Assembly (NCBI GenBank): GCA_001986395.2
Contig: MQVO02000018.1
Location: 496,001-560,000 of the forward strand
DNA length: 64,000 bases
Direction of reading: 5' to 3'
From: Irpex lacteus
Taxonomy: Eukaryota > Basidiomycota > Agaricomycetes > Polyporales > Irpicaceae
Shown here one piece after another: positions 54,351 through 64,000 of this stretch (positions within the stretch are counted from its first letter, which is position 1; every line of letters starts with the position of its first letter). The position numbers and the translations under genes were made by a program. The notes under the pieces are model-generated. The model was not told where the DNA came from. It ran no database searches and saw only the letters and a program-made list of their open reading frames with translations.

Positions 54351-56504
54351 ATGCACGCATTCAAGCGTCGCGTGGCGAAGTATACCTCCCGCCTTCTGAC
54401 GCGCGACCAGAGAACTTCGCTGAAAAGTTCATCTCGTCCGAGTCGCGAAGGTGCAGAAGAAAGACCTAGTACTCCGAGTCAGGCTTGCCCTGGAGATTGC
54501 GAGTCGCATCCGTCGTCTGAGCGCAACGGTTACTTGGCTGTAGAATTGATTCTTCGCATATTCGAGTATCTCTCACCGTTGGAAGTCCTGCGGTGTCGAG
54601 CTGTGAGTACTCTCTAGACTCGATCCTCCGTTGTCTCTCTTCGTTTGGCTGACCCCCTTGTAGGTATGCAAACGATTCCAGCTGATAGTCGACGAAACAC
54701 CCTCGGTTCAGTACAAGATTGAGCTATGCGTAGCTGACTTCAAGGACAACGAAGACAACACTTCAATGGGAGTTACCGATCGCCTGCAGTCCCTCATGGC
54801 ACATCAACGCTGGGCGAAGTCGACGCAGTCGTACACCTGGGATGCCTATACAAGGGGGACCAATAATGCTCAACCAGTCTACCAATACTATGATAACGCG
54901 AGGCTTACATTTCGATACGATTCGGGCTCCATGGAGGAAGACGCAGACGGGTGGAAGCCAGGGTCAAACGTAATCGCAGTCATCTCTTTGGAAGAAACAG
55001 CGGATGGGGAGCCCCTGGAAGACAGCTGGGAATTCAAGCTGCCGTTCGTGTTCACGGAGTGCGTGGCCGACCTGTCGAAGGGTGTGGCACACCTTGGTCA
55101 CTTCGAGCGCGAGCAGTTTCAACAGTTCAGGTATGACGGTCTGCAGGGTCTATCGAGTTGATAACTCTAATGTAATAATTGACAGCATGAGAACCATTTC
55201 TATTCACGACGGCGTTGTGCTGTCCGAGCACATTTTTCAAGTCGATGTCGAGCCGGATACAACGTTCCGTGAACTCAACCGAAAAATGTTTTGCATGGAT
55301 AACATCGTCGCATGCTTCATCTATACTGGTGTAGCGGTCGGCGATGATAGACGTGACAACATGGTCCTCATACTGATCGATATTGAAAGTGGCGAAATCA
55401 TCGCTGTGAGTATATACTTATCTGTGCTCATAGTACCACTTCTGATCATCGAATCTAGGGACGTTCGATGGACACTGTCTTGGCAGCGGGGACGACATGG
55501 GAGCTTCATTTTCTCTCTACAGATACGTTTATAATCCACGTCGTCAAAAACTGGCGATTGGTGACAGAGGTCTACGAAGTCAGGTCTTCTGGTTTACGTG
55601 AAATTGAACACGTCGCGACCTTCGAGTATCCAAGCGTGGCTTACGGGAGGATTGATTACTACGCTACTCAAATGTGCCCACAGTATCCGCACAGTGGTAG
55701 AATCACACGGAAGGCTCCGCCGCCGCCATTCCTCCAAGCGCGAACATCCTATCTCATCACAATCCACTGTCGAGTGGGTGAAATGGATGTGGTACACTGC
55801 GTCCCGTCCTCTGTCTTCATATCCCGAACAAAGTGGTCAAAGGTGGATTCTCACTCCAGTGGGATGCCGTCGATCATCCCATGGGAATCCTGGGGCCCAG
55901 ACAACAGTCGTTGCTTCCTAGATACGGCGATGAACATCGTTCCTACAAGTGCTAGGCACCGCACCCTTCTGCACAACTTTACGCTGCTTGACTTCACTCC
56001 CCTGGACGTCGCTAGGGATGTACATCGTCTCGAATTGAGGGCTCAATCTAGCAAACAAAGTTCCAAGAGTCTATCTTCGTGGATAGCTGGGTCCTTTGCA
56101 CTCCCCCGTCCGGGCAAGCGTATCAAAGTACCAACTGAGGCCAACTGTGAATGGGTTGTTGGTACAGGAGTCCGACTGGTCAATCGTCCAACGGTGATAC
56201 AGAAGGGAAACTCCTATACCAATCACGTTATAACGAGGCTGCCTTACCGAGAGACAAAGTTACTATTAGGCCTCCACGAACGTAGAAGATCGTGTTTGCA
56301 TGGTGAGATCTTCACCACGCTCACAAATTTTCCGGATGTGGACAGCGTGAGTCATTTGTCACTTCTATGAGTATATGCTCTGATGATTTGTACCCCGAAC
56401 TGCAGCTAGGACACATGGCATTATATGAGACGAACCTGAAGATATACTTGAAGACGTGTCGTTTTCCCCGGTGGGAATCTCTTATTACTGCACCAGCAGA
56501 TTAA
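54351..56504 (+). CDS. F-box protein, paralogue 2
   Basis: Exons 54351-54602, 54664-55130, 55186-55405, 55459-56346 and 56406-56504 give 641 residues. The F-box (LAVELILRIFEYLSPLEVLR, CRA/VCKRFQLI) is near residues 65-100, preceded by a basic Ser-rich leader. The rest matches paralogue 1 (34822-36789) block by block, including VLSEHIF, KAPPPPFLQARTS and SWGPDNSRCFLD. The F-box would dock to SKP1, and the C-terminal region would select an unknown substrate. Intron positions match paralogue 1 for the first three introns. The start was set at the first ATG, as the longer open frame begins with TTG. All exon joins keep frame, which suggests a functional gene. Confidence 0.74.
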
Positions 56505-57062
56505 AGACTGGTGTATGTGCGCTGTGAATTTTCTTTGGCACTCCATATGTGCGACCAACGATGACTCGACGCTGTAACGCAATGCAGACCTCTAAAATGC
56601 TCGCTGTATACTGTCAACTCGATAAACTTATCAATGTGTGAGCGCTCTGTCTCCTGACCCAGTCTTCTGATCAGTCCTCCTCTCTCCCTCCCATCATGGG
56701 CCACAAACGACAAGGCTCTCGCCGAACGTTTGCGTCATATCTTGACATATCAATGCATGACGCGGAGTTCCGAAACTGCGTTCGATAACCGTTCGGAGCG
56801 AAGAGTCTCATAGGCAACTATTAGTATTGACGCGTCTTGTGGGGACAGTGATCCTATGGTGTATCCAGCTGATCACAATACACTTCTGTCGTAACAGATA
56901 CATAGCACACATGATATGTTACATTGTAGCTTCTCTTTGCTTTCGCTGCTCCGCACCCTCTACATCTATGCTGCTACGTCCCCTCCTACAATTCGTTGTC
57001 AGTTAGCTTGAAGTGCATAGACATTGAGGCTCGCTTACGTTCTTGTTGCTACCGAAGGATTC
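56505..57062. other. Intergenic, no gene seen
   Basis: Convergent 3' flanks of the F-box gene and the small minus-strand gene. A 70-codon antisense frame at 56501 shows no domain. Confidence 0.5.
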
Positions 57063-57422
57063 TTACAAAGGAGCTAGCCTCTTCGCCATATCAACAGTGC
57101 TCTCTGGGCTCAGGTTAAACCCGATCTTCGCCTGAGGAGCCTTCTCCTTGATCTCGTTTACTAGCCACTCGAAGAACTCCGTGTACTTCGCGTCTCCCCT
57201 CACCCCAAACCCTATCGCGACTATGTCCCACTTGCGACTGGTGATTGCCTCGGTGAACGGCTGCTTGCCGTCCTCTGGGTTGGCAAAGAACCCGCGGTAC
57301 TCGTATCCTGCGTTGGGGATCAGGGTCTCCAGGCTCTCGAGACCCGCACGAATCCTCTGCTGGAGCTCCTCGGTAGGGAGACTTTGCCAGGGTAAGCCGA
57401 TGAGGAGAATGGAGGGTGCCAT
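57063..57422 (-). CDS. Conserved small protein, paralogue A
   Basis: 119 residues in a single exon, start ATG at 57422. The N-terminus is a beta strand and loop (SILLIGLPW). A helical stretch follows, then the strongly conserved block SRKWDIVAIGFGVRG, then FFEWLVNEIKEKAPQAKI, FN and a C-terminal MAKRLAPL. The alternation of hydrophobic strands and helices suggests a small alpha/beta Rossmann- or flavodoxin-like fold. It shares the WD-V-IGFGVRG and EKAPQAKI blocks with the gene at 58696. I do not recognise a function. No signal peptide or TM segment is seen, so it is probably cytosolic. A TTTAT element about 105 bases upstream could be its promoter. Confidence 0.72.
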   Translation of the reverse strand: MAPSILLIGLPWQSLPTEELQQRIRAGLESLETLIPNAGYEYRGFFANPEDGKQPFTEAITSRKWDIVAIGFGVRGDAKYTEFFEWLVNEIKEKAPQAKIGFNLSPESTVDMAKRLAPL

Positions 57423-58695
57423 TGTGAAGGTTGTTTGGGTAACTGACGATGTGGTCGAGGGTGGGTGTTGTGTTTGAGTTGTGTATCTGGTTTATTGACT
57501 TCTCGATCTGACCTGTCCGTGGTATTTATCCTAGCAGATCCTAGCTAGATAGAAGCCATTGACGTCAGCAGCCGTACATCACATTCAGAATTAACTCAGT
57601 AGTAGGCGCATGATGGGTGTACTTGTCATCTTAGTAAGCTGCGTGCGTGTCTCTACTGGCCTGTTCCTGACGGATACAAACCTGATCTACGTGATCGGAT
57701 GGACGAAGTGAACGCGACTGCCTCGCATTTCGCTCGCACCAGACCTATTTCGCTGTGTAAGCCGCCAGCGAGTTGTCCTATGCCACCTAACTTAATGCTC
57801 ATTGACCAATCCGATTGCGAGGCCATTGCTGTGTAATAATACAAAGTACTACTGTGCTGATATATACGATCACAGAAAGTGAACTCCGCTGCCGGCGGGG
57901 CTGGATGGCGCATTCGCGACGTTTGGGAACGGCTTCGGGACGTACTAGTACGCGTGTGGTGGTCGAGGTTAGTCTCCCCGAGACAGAGTAGACAGATTCA
58001 ACCTTCGCAAGCTCTAGTCGAGGTGAACCGTACGCGCGTGGTCGCGTCCTATCGGCGGGACGCCGTTTGTTCTCATTAGACATACGTATGATGCGCTCTA
58101 CCCGAGCTCTGTTGATAGTGGCATTAGTGGACGGTCATTTCTGTCACGAGAGGTGCGAAATATAGTTTGTAATCTATTCTCTCAGCCGGAATAGCCTGGC
58201 ACCAGTGACCACTTGTAGCTGGCTGGTCAACTTGATGTAAGAATGTGCTTACTTCAAGTTCGTCGCCACGAGCAAGTGCCAACTTGCAACCTTCATTGTC
58301 ACGTTCAAGTACGAAGACCGCAGGTTAGCTTCTCTGTCGTAATATACTGACCAGTAAGTAGTAGTACAGTACAGTAAGCAGGCAGATTTACGAGCCCAGA
58401 TCTGGGTAAGCGCCCAAAGTGCTTACCTCATCACACTATCTGTCCCAGCATCGTTTGCTCTTTGACCACATCGAACTCTCACACTTTCGGGCCATATCTC
58501 TCTCTCCAAAACTAACATTTTTGTGGATAATATCTGGGATAACACAAATCTACCATGCCTTCCATCGCTAATTCCCCATGTTCATGCTGCTGTGCTCGTT
58601 ACTTGTGTTCACATCACACTACTATAATATCCTCAGCACAGTACACAGATTGGCACGAAGCTTAAGGCGATAGACTCACCTATTCACGACCACGA
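57423..58695. other. Intergenic between the two small paralogues
   Basis: About 1.3 kb. Open frames at 57653-58083 on both strands overlap each other and show no domain. No RNA gene was recognised. Confidence 0.5.
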
Positions 58696-59070
58696 TTAGG
58701 AATCTGAGCTCTGAACCGGAACAAGCCTCTTCGCGCAGTCCAGGGTACTCTCTGGATCCACGTTGAATCTAATCTTCGCCTGAGGAGCTTTCTCCTTGAC
58801 TGCGTTCACCAACCACTCGAAGAACACTGTATGCTCTGGGTTTCCCCTCACCCCGAAACCAATGATAACAGCATCCCACTTGCGACTGGTAAGGGCGTCG
58901 ACGACGTCCTGGCTTCCGACTACTGGCTGGACTTGAAGGGTGGTCGCGTCGTAACCAGCCTTAGGTAAGGCGGCATTTAGGGCTTCGACACCTTTACGGA
59001 TCCTTTCCAACAGGGCAGGATCGGCGATGTTCTTAAGGGCGAGGCCAATGGTGAGGAGAGTGCGTGACAT
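58696..59070 (-). CDS. Conserved small protein, paralogue B
   Basis: 124 residues in one exon, start ATG at 59070. It aligns with the 119-residue protein at 57063: LTIGLAL against LLIGLPW, LTSRKWDAVIIGFGVRG, FFEWLVNAVKEKAPQAKIRF and CAKRLVP. The two genes are in the same orientation 1.3 kb apart, so they arose by tandem duplication, but they have diverged strongly in the middle segment (residues 40-55). Conservation of the glycine-rich IGFGVRG block suggests that a shared ligand- or phosphate-binding loop is under selection. The function is unknown. Confidence 0.72.
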   Translation of the reverse strand: MSRTLLTIGLALKNIADPALLERIRKGVEALNAALPKAGYDATTLQVQPVVGSQDVVDALTSRKWDAVIIGFGVRGNPEHTVFFEWLVNAVKEKAPQAKIRFNVDPESTLDCAKRLVPVQSSDS

Positions 59071-60389
59071 TGCGAGTGCGGTTGTGTATGTATGAGAGTA
59101 CGATGTATGAGGTGAGCTGAACGGTTCGACGGTTATGCCTCAAAAGTCGACCCGTATTTAACTCCTATGTTCATAGGGGCGACGTCAGCCTTCGCCTTCG
59201 GCAAGTGTCTACTAAACCATACAGTAGTCTTGCAGCAGGATCCAGCCTCCACGGATTCGTAGTGTAACTCGCCTACCAAGAGTCATATTTCCTAGTCTGA
59301 CGGTGAACTGGTGCCTTTACTGTACGTATATCCTTGCCGATACGCCACGGAGCCGCACAATTGATGTAACTCATCACAGGAAGTTGCGCATGCCGAGTAG
59401 TCATACGTAACCCCTCGTCCATCTGTATACATCACCTCCCGATTTCCAGCGTTCACACTCTGTGCTAGTCAATGCATGGCATCCGAGCTACATACGTCAG
59501 CGGAATGACTGGCGCTGTAGCGCTTGCAAACTTTGAACCAATTCCATACGTTACCCGAATCCGCCGTGCGTAGTACAAACTCTGATCTACTATAAGGTCT
59601 TTTGGATAGATCACAATCTTGACACAGGTCTCTACTCTACTGCTCGTCCTTGAAGAACAGTGAGCAAAGAAATCTGAGTGTCTTGGATAAGCATTCCCGA
59701 AAGCTCGAGAGGCGTATAAGATGCATGTGAGTTCGACGCCAACTGCCCGCAGAGGAGGCCTCGAGGAGGGCCGAGCCTTTGTATCGACAGGAGAGATTCT
59801 ACACTCGGATTTTTCACCGCGTCTCATTTCAGGTCGTAGGTATACGGCCTTAACTGGTAGCGTGATCCGTTACGTCGTGCTACGTAGTACGCTTCCTGCT
59901 TCTTCATCGAGACGCGGCGATTGGTACAGTATACAAGAACATAACATGACTGCAGCTATCGAAACTAAAACTCTGACTGAAGCTTAATCTCGCGTATACC
60001 TCTGCTAAATATACCGTACGACTGATTATTCCAGAAGCTCACTCGCGCCTTTGCGCCGCACGAGAGCAACCGCGCAACAGCATCCATTACCTACGGATCC
60101 TTAAGAATATTGAGCTTATGGTCAGCAGTCCTATAGAGATTCTCCGGCTACTCATCTGACCACACTTCACTTCCTCCTCACAACAGAACTTTGATGCCCG
60201 TCCACATGAAGCTCAAAGCAGCCTTATATATAGAGCCAATTTCAATGACATTCAGGACGGTCCGCCCACAGATGACCTTCTACCGCCGGTCCGCTAAGCA
60301 TGGTTACGCCTGTAGCTTGAACAGCCCGAACACATTCTCGAAGGGTATAAGTATGTCGTGCGCAGAGGTAAGTATCGTCACAAGCTAAG
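59071..60389. other. Divergent intergenic region
   Basis: About 1.3 kb between a minus-strand gene and the GH28 gene. It should hold both promoters. No supported coding frame; an 88-codon frame at 59721 and its antisense are unsupported. Confidence 0.5.
60225..60232 (+). promoter_or_regulatory. TATA-like element of the GH28 gene
   Basis: A TATATATA run about 158 bases before the ATG at 60390. Assigned from position and motif only. Confidence 0.35.
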
Positions 60390-62139
60390 ATGTTCGCTCA
60401 CATTCTGACTCTCTTTGCTTGGACAGCTGGTGTCGCGAGTGTAGCCACCGCTGCTGTGACACCCGCAGCCGCATCGTGCACGCTCACCGCTAGCGGGTCG
60501 GATGATGGACCTGCATTGCTCGCGGCTATGGCGAACTCGGCGTGCCCCACTGTCACCGTACCCGCGTCCACGACACTCAACATCGAGACCAGGCTCAACA
60601 TGACTGGTGTTCAGAACAAGAACCTAGTAAGTCCATCTCTGTGCATCCCTCTCTTCGTGTTTATGTATTCTGACAAGTAAACTACACAGAACGTGCAAGG
60701 AACTATCAAGTTCGCCCCGAATCTCCCATACTGGGAGGGAAACGCGTTCTACATCCCATTCCAGACTCAATGGGCATTCTGGCTGCTTGGTGGCAAGAAC
60801 ATCGTTCTGAATGGCGGTGGTACCCTTGATGGTCAAGGCCAGGCTTGGTACGACGCTTTGTAAGTACATGCGTCAGTTTTGAAGTCAGGAAAGACACTGA
60901 TCGTTCGAATTTCATGACTTTCAGTGCGAAGAATAGCAGCCTTACCCGACCAATTTTGTTGACTATCTATCAGGCTACCAACGTTACGGTAGAGAACATC
61001 CACATGATCAACGCACCTGAGTGGGTTAATCTGGTCAGCTCCATTCGTCGGTTTCTTCAAATATTTGCTAACACGTGTGTCTTATTCAAGGTGAACGAGG
61101 GCGAGAACATCACATACAAGAACATTACGATTTCCGCGACGTCGAGTTCGAAGAATCCGGCCAAGAACACAGATGGCTGGGATATCTATCGCAGCAACAA
61201 CGTCGTCATCCAGGACTCGAATATCAACAATGGAGATGATTGTGTTAGTTTCAAGCCAAGTGAGTGATGCCCTTGAGCTGCCCGGTATGAATGCTGAGAT
61301 ATATGTTAGATGCCACGAATATCATCGTCAGCAACCTGAACTGCAACGGCTCTCAGTACGTCTTACTCCCTTATAGTTACTGCAGTTATTGACGGACTTT
61401 TCAGTGGTATCTCCGTTGGATCTCTTGGCCAATACAAGGGAGAGTATGACATTGTTGAGAATGTGACCGCATCGTAAGTTACACAAGCCTTGCTATTTCA
61501 CTGTTCTCGTATTGAACCCTTCATTGTATTACAGGCACATCATCATGTCGAATGCACAAAACGGCGCGCGTATCAAAGCATGGGCAGGCAAGAATGTTGG
61601 CTCCGGTATCGTCAAGAACATCACGTTCTCGTTCTTCACAGAGAGCAACGTTGACAACCCAGTCGTTATCGACCAGGTGAGCTCATTTCAACTACTAAGT
61701 GGGTTTAATTACTGACCAGGGACCACTACGTACTATTCCTAGTGTTATATGACCTCTGCATCTGCGTGCTCTCAGTACCCTTCGAACACGTATATCCAGG
61801 ATATCTGGTTCAACAAGTAGGTTTTTTGCTTGATATTTCTGCCCGGACGGTCCACTAATGCTCCTCGTAAAGCATCTCTGGTACATCCTCAGGAAAGGAG
61901 AAGGCCGTCGTGGCGAGCCTCGCATGCTCACCTGGGGCACGTTGCTCAGATATCAACGTCAACGACTTGACTATCACGTATGTCTCTCCCTGCACTGATA
62001 TGCTAGTACTGATAAGGACTCACATTACATCCGTGTTTGCAGACCGCCTTCAAAGTACGGTGCTGCCTCCTTCTCATGCCAGAACGTCCAACTATCCGGT
62101 GATGCAGCATCGTTGTTTGGAACATGTGCGTCGACGTAG
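60390..62139 (+). CDS. Secreted exo-polygalacturonase, GH28
   Basis: Ten exons (60390-60626, 60690-60859, 60925-61033, 61091-61259, 61310-61355, 61405-61473, 61535-61676, 61743-61816, 61873-61977, 62043-62139) give 405 residues. A signal peptide covers about residues 1-21. The GH28 signature residues are all present: NTDGWD (Asp near 200), GDDC (Asp-Asp near 221-222), the catalytic-site His of HGISVGSLG near 244 (its codon split by an intron) and RIK near 279. GGGTLDGQGQAWYD is the usual early beta-helix turn. The lower Cys content and W/Y-rich substrate entry suggest exo rather than endo action on pectate. It would release galacturonate from plant pectin outside the cell. No breaks are seen. 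Confidence 0.92.
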
Positions 62140-62842
62140 GGCGTAGGGCTGTAGGTCTGGTCGGAGGGTTTATTCACTATATGAAGACAAGACAGGCCTG
62201 TTTGGTTTGCGATTCATTGTATTCGGCCTGTACTACACGACTGACCATTTCATCAAATATTGTGAAAACCACAAAACGACGATCATCGCATGTATGGAAA
62301 GCACACTTGTTTGGGTGAGTAAGGGTCGGTCCTCTTAAACTCATGGTCAGCGTGCACTCAGTACGAGTCAGGCTGTGATAGTGATTGTAGTACTTACTGC
62401 TAGACTACATGAGTAAGTGATGAGAGTAGACCATAGAGAGCAAAAGTGAACAATTAAATAAGGTTCACTGATCCAGACTCCGATAAACCCATTTTGCAAT
62501 CGGTCTTCGCAACTGTGATGAAATTTCATTTACGATCGACATGTAGAAACACCCTGCTCGTTATGCTCATGAACATATAACTTACATCGAGTTAACCAGG
62601 CTGGATAACGTCGGTATGCCATGGTACAATGTATCAAGTGGTTTTGATCTATGGAGCGTTGTCGCTGATGCTCTAATTATAAACTTTCTTCAACGTGAAG
62701 ACCGCCAGGGTGAGCGTCGGTAACTCTCACCCGCTTTTTATCCTCTCCTCCCATCTCCCCTCCTCCCCCTCCAGCTTCTGAAGTCACCACACATTCATTT
62801 TCAAGTCAATCCTTAACACACACTCGCTAAGAAACGTCAACC
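62140..62842. other. Intergenic, no gene seen
   Basis: About 700 bases between the GH28 and TOS1-like genes. The last 130 bases are CT-rich, as in highly expressed fungal promoters. Confidence 0.5.
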
Positions 62843-64000
62843 ATGCTGACTTCACTCGCTCTCACTTTTGCCTCGCTCGCATCTCTCACACTCGCCGAAC
62901 TCGTCGCGCCCAATCTCGTCGCTGCATCCACTTCCGGTTCGCTCAGTGGTCTGCGATACACCAACGTGGGCGGAGATGGCTTTTACATGCAGGTCGTCGA
63001 CATGCAACCTGGTGTCTTCCCTTCATGTGACGTCGCGGAGCCTTGCAAGCAGGTTCGCAAGGACGTCAGCGGACCACTTGCGCCCTTCGACGAAGATCTG
63101 ACGTTCAACTTCCGGGGCCCTTTGAATTTGTTCAATATTGCGGTGTACTCGCCTTCGAATTCTAGTGGGGCGACGTGGAAGAGGGTCAGTTCTTGGGCGG
63201 CGAACCAGAAGCCTGACAATCTTGTCTTCATGAACAACATGGGCGGTGGGAAATCCGGTGTGTGGACTAGTGAGTGTCTTTTTACTCGTTCAGAATTCGA
63301 TTGGATTATTAATGGTATGCCTTGCATAGTCTGCGGTGGAAATAGCCAGTCCTATGCAAACGGAGACTTCACTGATACTGTCGCGACACCCAATGAAGAG
63401 CTTCACTCTGGTTATCTGCCTCCGGCGAAGGAAGTCGTGAGTTTTAGCTTCTCTTTCTGGATATGCACTCCGTTTCTCACGAATATACCGATATAGAACA
63501 TCATGACAGCAACTCCGTGCGACAAGGATGCAGGAAACTGTGACGGCTTCTTCCGCGGGACAGCCAACGAGGCCTGGTCCGGTTCCAAGATGCTCGTTGT
63601 TGATTACAACATGCCTTCCGATGGCTCAGCTCTCCCAGCCATCTGGAGTCTTGCAGGCCAGGTTGTTCGCTCTGCCCAGTATGGCTGCAACTGCCGTGGC
63701 CAGGGCACAGGCGACGTCTGCGCCGAAGGCGATATTGCCGAGACACTCACTCCCAATGCTGAACAAGCCATCTCCGAGATCTACTCCTTCAAGGGTGCCA
63801 CCGGCTCTGGCGATGCCTTTTTCGCTCGTCCTACCAGCGGTAAGGCGACACTCGTCGCTATTTATGACACCAAGACGGATTCGATTACCATCCAGCGTCT
63901 CACGCAGTTTGATTACGCTCAGATGCAACTTTCGAGGAGCGTCATTGATGCGTATATCAGTGCACCCGCGAAGACCGTGCCTTTCGGTACCACCAAGAGG
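62843..64000 (+). CDS. TOS1: TOS1-type cell-wall protein, 3' end outside the window
   Basis: Exons 62843-63269, 63330-63436 and 63497 to beyond 64000 give 346 residues so far. A signal peptide covers about residues 1-18. The N-terminal half matches the TOS1/YJL171C N-terminal domain (GLRYTNVGGDGFYMQVVDM, GPLAPFDEDLTFNFRGPLNL). The second half starts the C-terminal domain (CDGFFRGTANEAWSGSKML, LPAIWSLAGQVVRSAQYG, DIAETLTP), which is related to beta-glucan-active proteins. TOS1 proteins are covalently linked to the wall and probably act on beta-1,3-glucan; the activity is inferred from the family. The open frame continues past the edge, so the end, including any GPI signal, is not visible. Confidence 0.88.

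Overview
The window looks like nuclear DNA of a filamentous basidiomycete, most likely an Agaricomycete. Protein-coding genes are dense, sit on both strands and are broken by many short introns (about 45-65 nt, GT-AG with a few GC-AG). Several families are typical of mushroom-forming fungi: singleton F-box proteins, a one-TM protein with a repeated STNGHI-type stalk, a seven-helix-like membrane protein pair and a Helitron with a DUF6570-like region. No rRNA, tRNA gene, CRISPR array or organellar sequence was seen. All gene models were spliced by eye.

0-15 kb is conserved housekeeping: an LYR-motif mitochondrial protein, a Ser/Pro-rich protein of unknown function, geranylgeranyl diphosphate synthase, and the 9-kb translational regulator GCN1 on the minus strand.

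15-24.5 kb holds two tandem copies of one membrane-protein gene. Their first seven exons have identical lengths (70/43/182/108/172/112/84 nt). The second copy carries an intact 5262-bp Ty1/copia retrotransposon on the minus strand inside its intron 2. The element has 388-bp LTRs with no difference that I could see, a 5-bp target duplication, one open 1460-codon gag-pol frame, and a primer-binding site matching the anticodon arm of initiator tRNA-Met. The insertion lies 2 nt before the splice acceptor, so the host gene could still be spliced.

25-36.8 kb: an RRN5-like SANT protein, cytosolic asparaginyl-tRNA synthetase, DPH5, a phosphatidylserine-decarboxylase-family enzyme, a decayed DPH5 fragment and an F-box gene.

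36.8-45.2 kb is an autonomous Helitron encoding a protein of about 2455 residues (HUH/Y2 Rep plus PIF1-type helicase). It starts immediately upstream of the F-box gene.

45.2-54 kb is a rearranged segment: a decayed gene, an F-box/leucine-rich gene convergent with LSM4, a tandem duplication that copied both 3' ends, a one-TM surface protein with an apparent 1-nt frameshift, and a small mitochondrial-type membrane protein. A second F-box paralogue follows at 54.3-56.5 kb.

57-64 kb: two small paralogous proteins of unknown function, a secreted GH28 exo-polygalacturonase, and the 5' part of a TOS1-type cell-wall protein that runs off the right edge.

The notable features are structural: the intronic copia with half-tRNA-type priming, the Helitron with a matching 17-nt motif near both ends, and the precise tandem duplication across two convergent genes. 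I did not find a convincing new multi-gene system.
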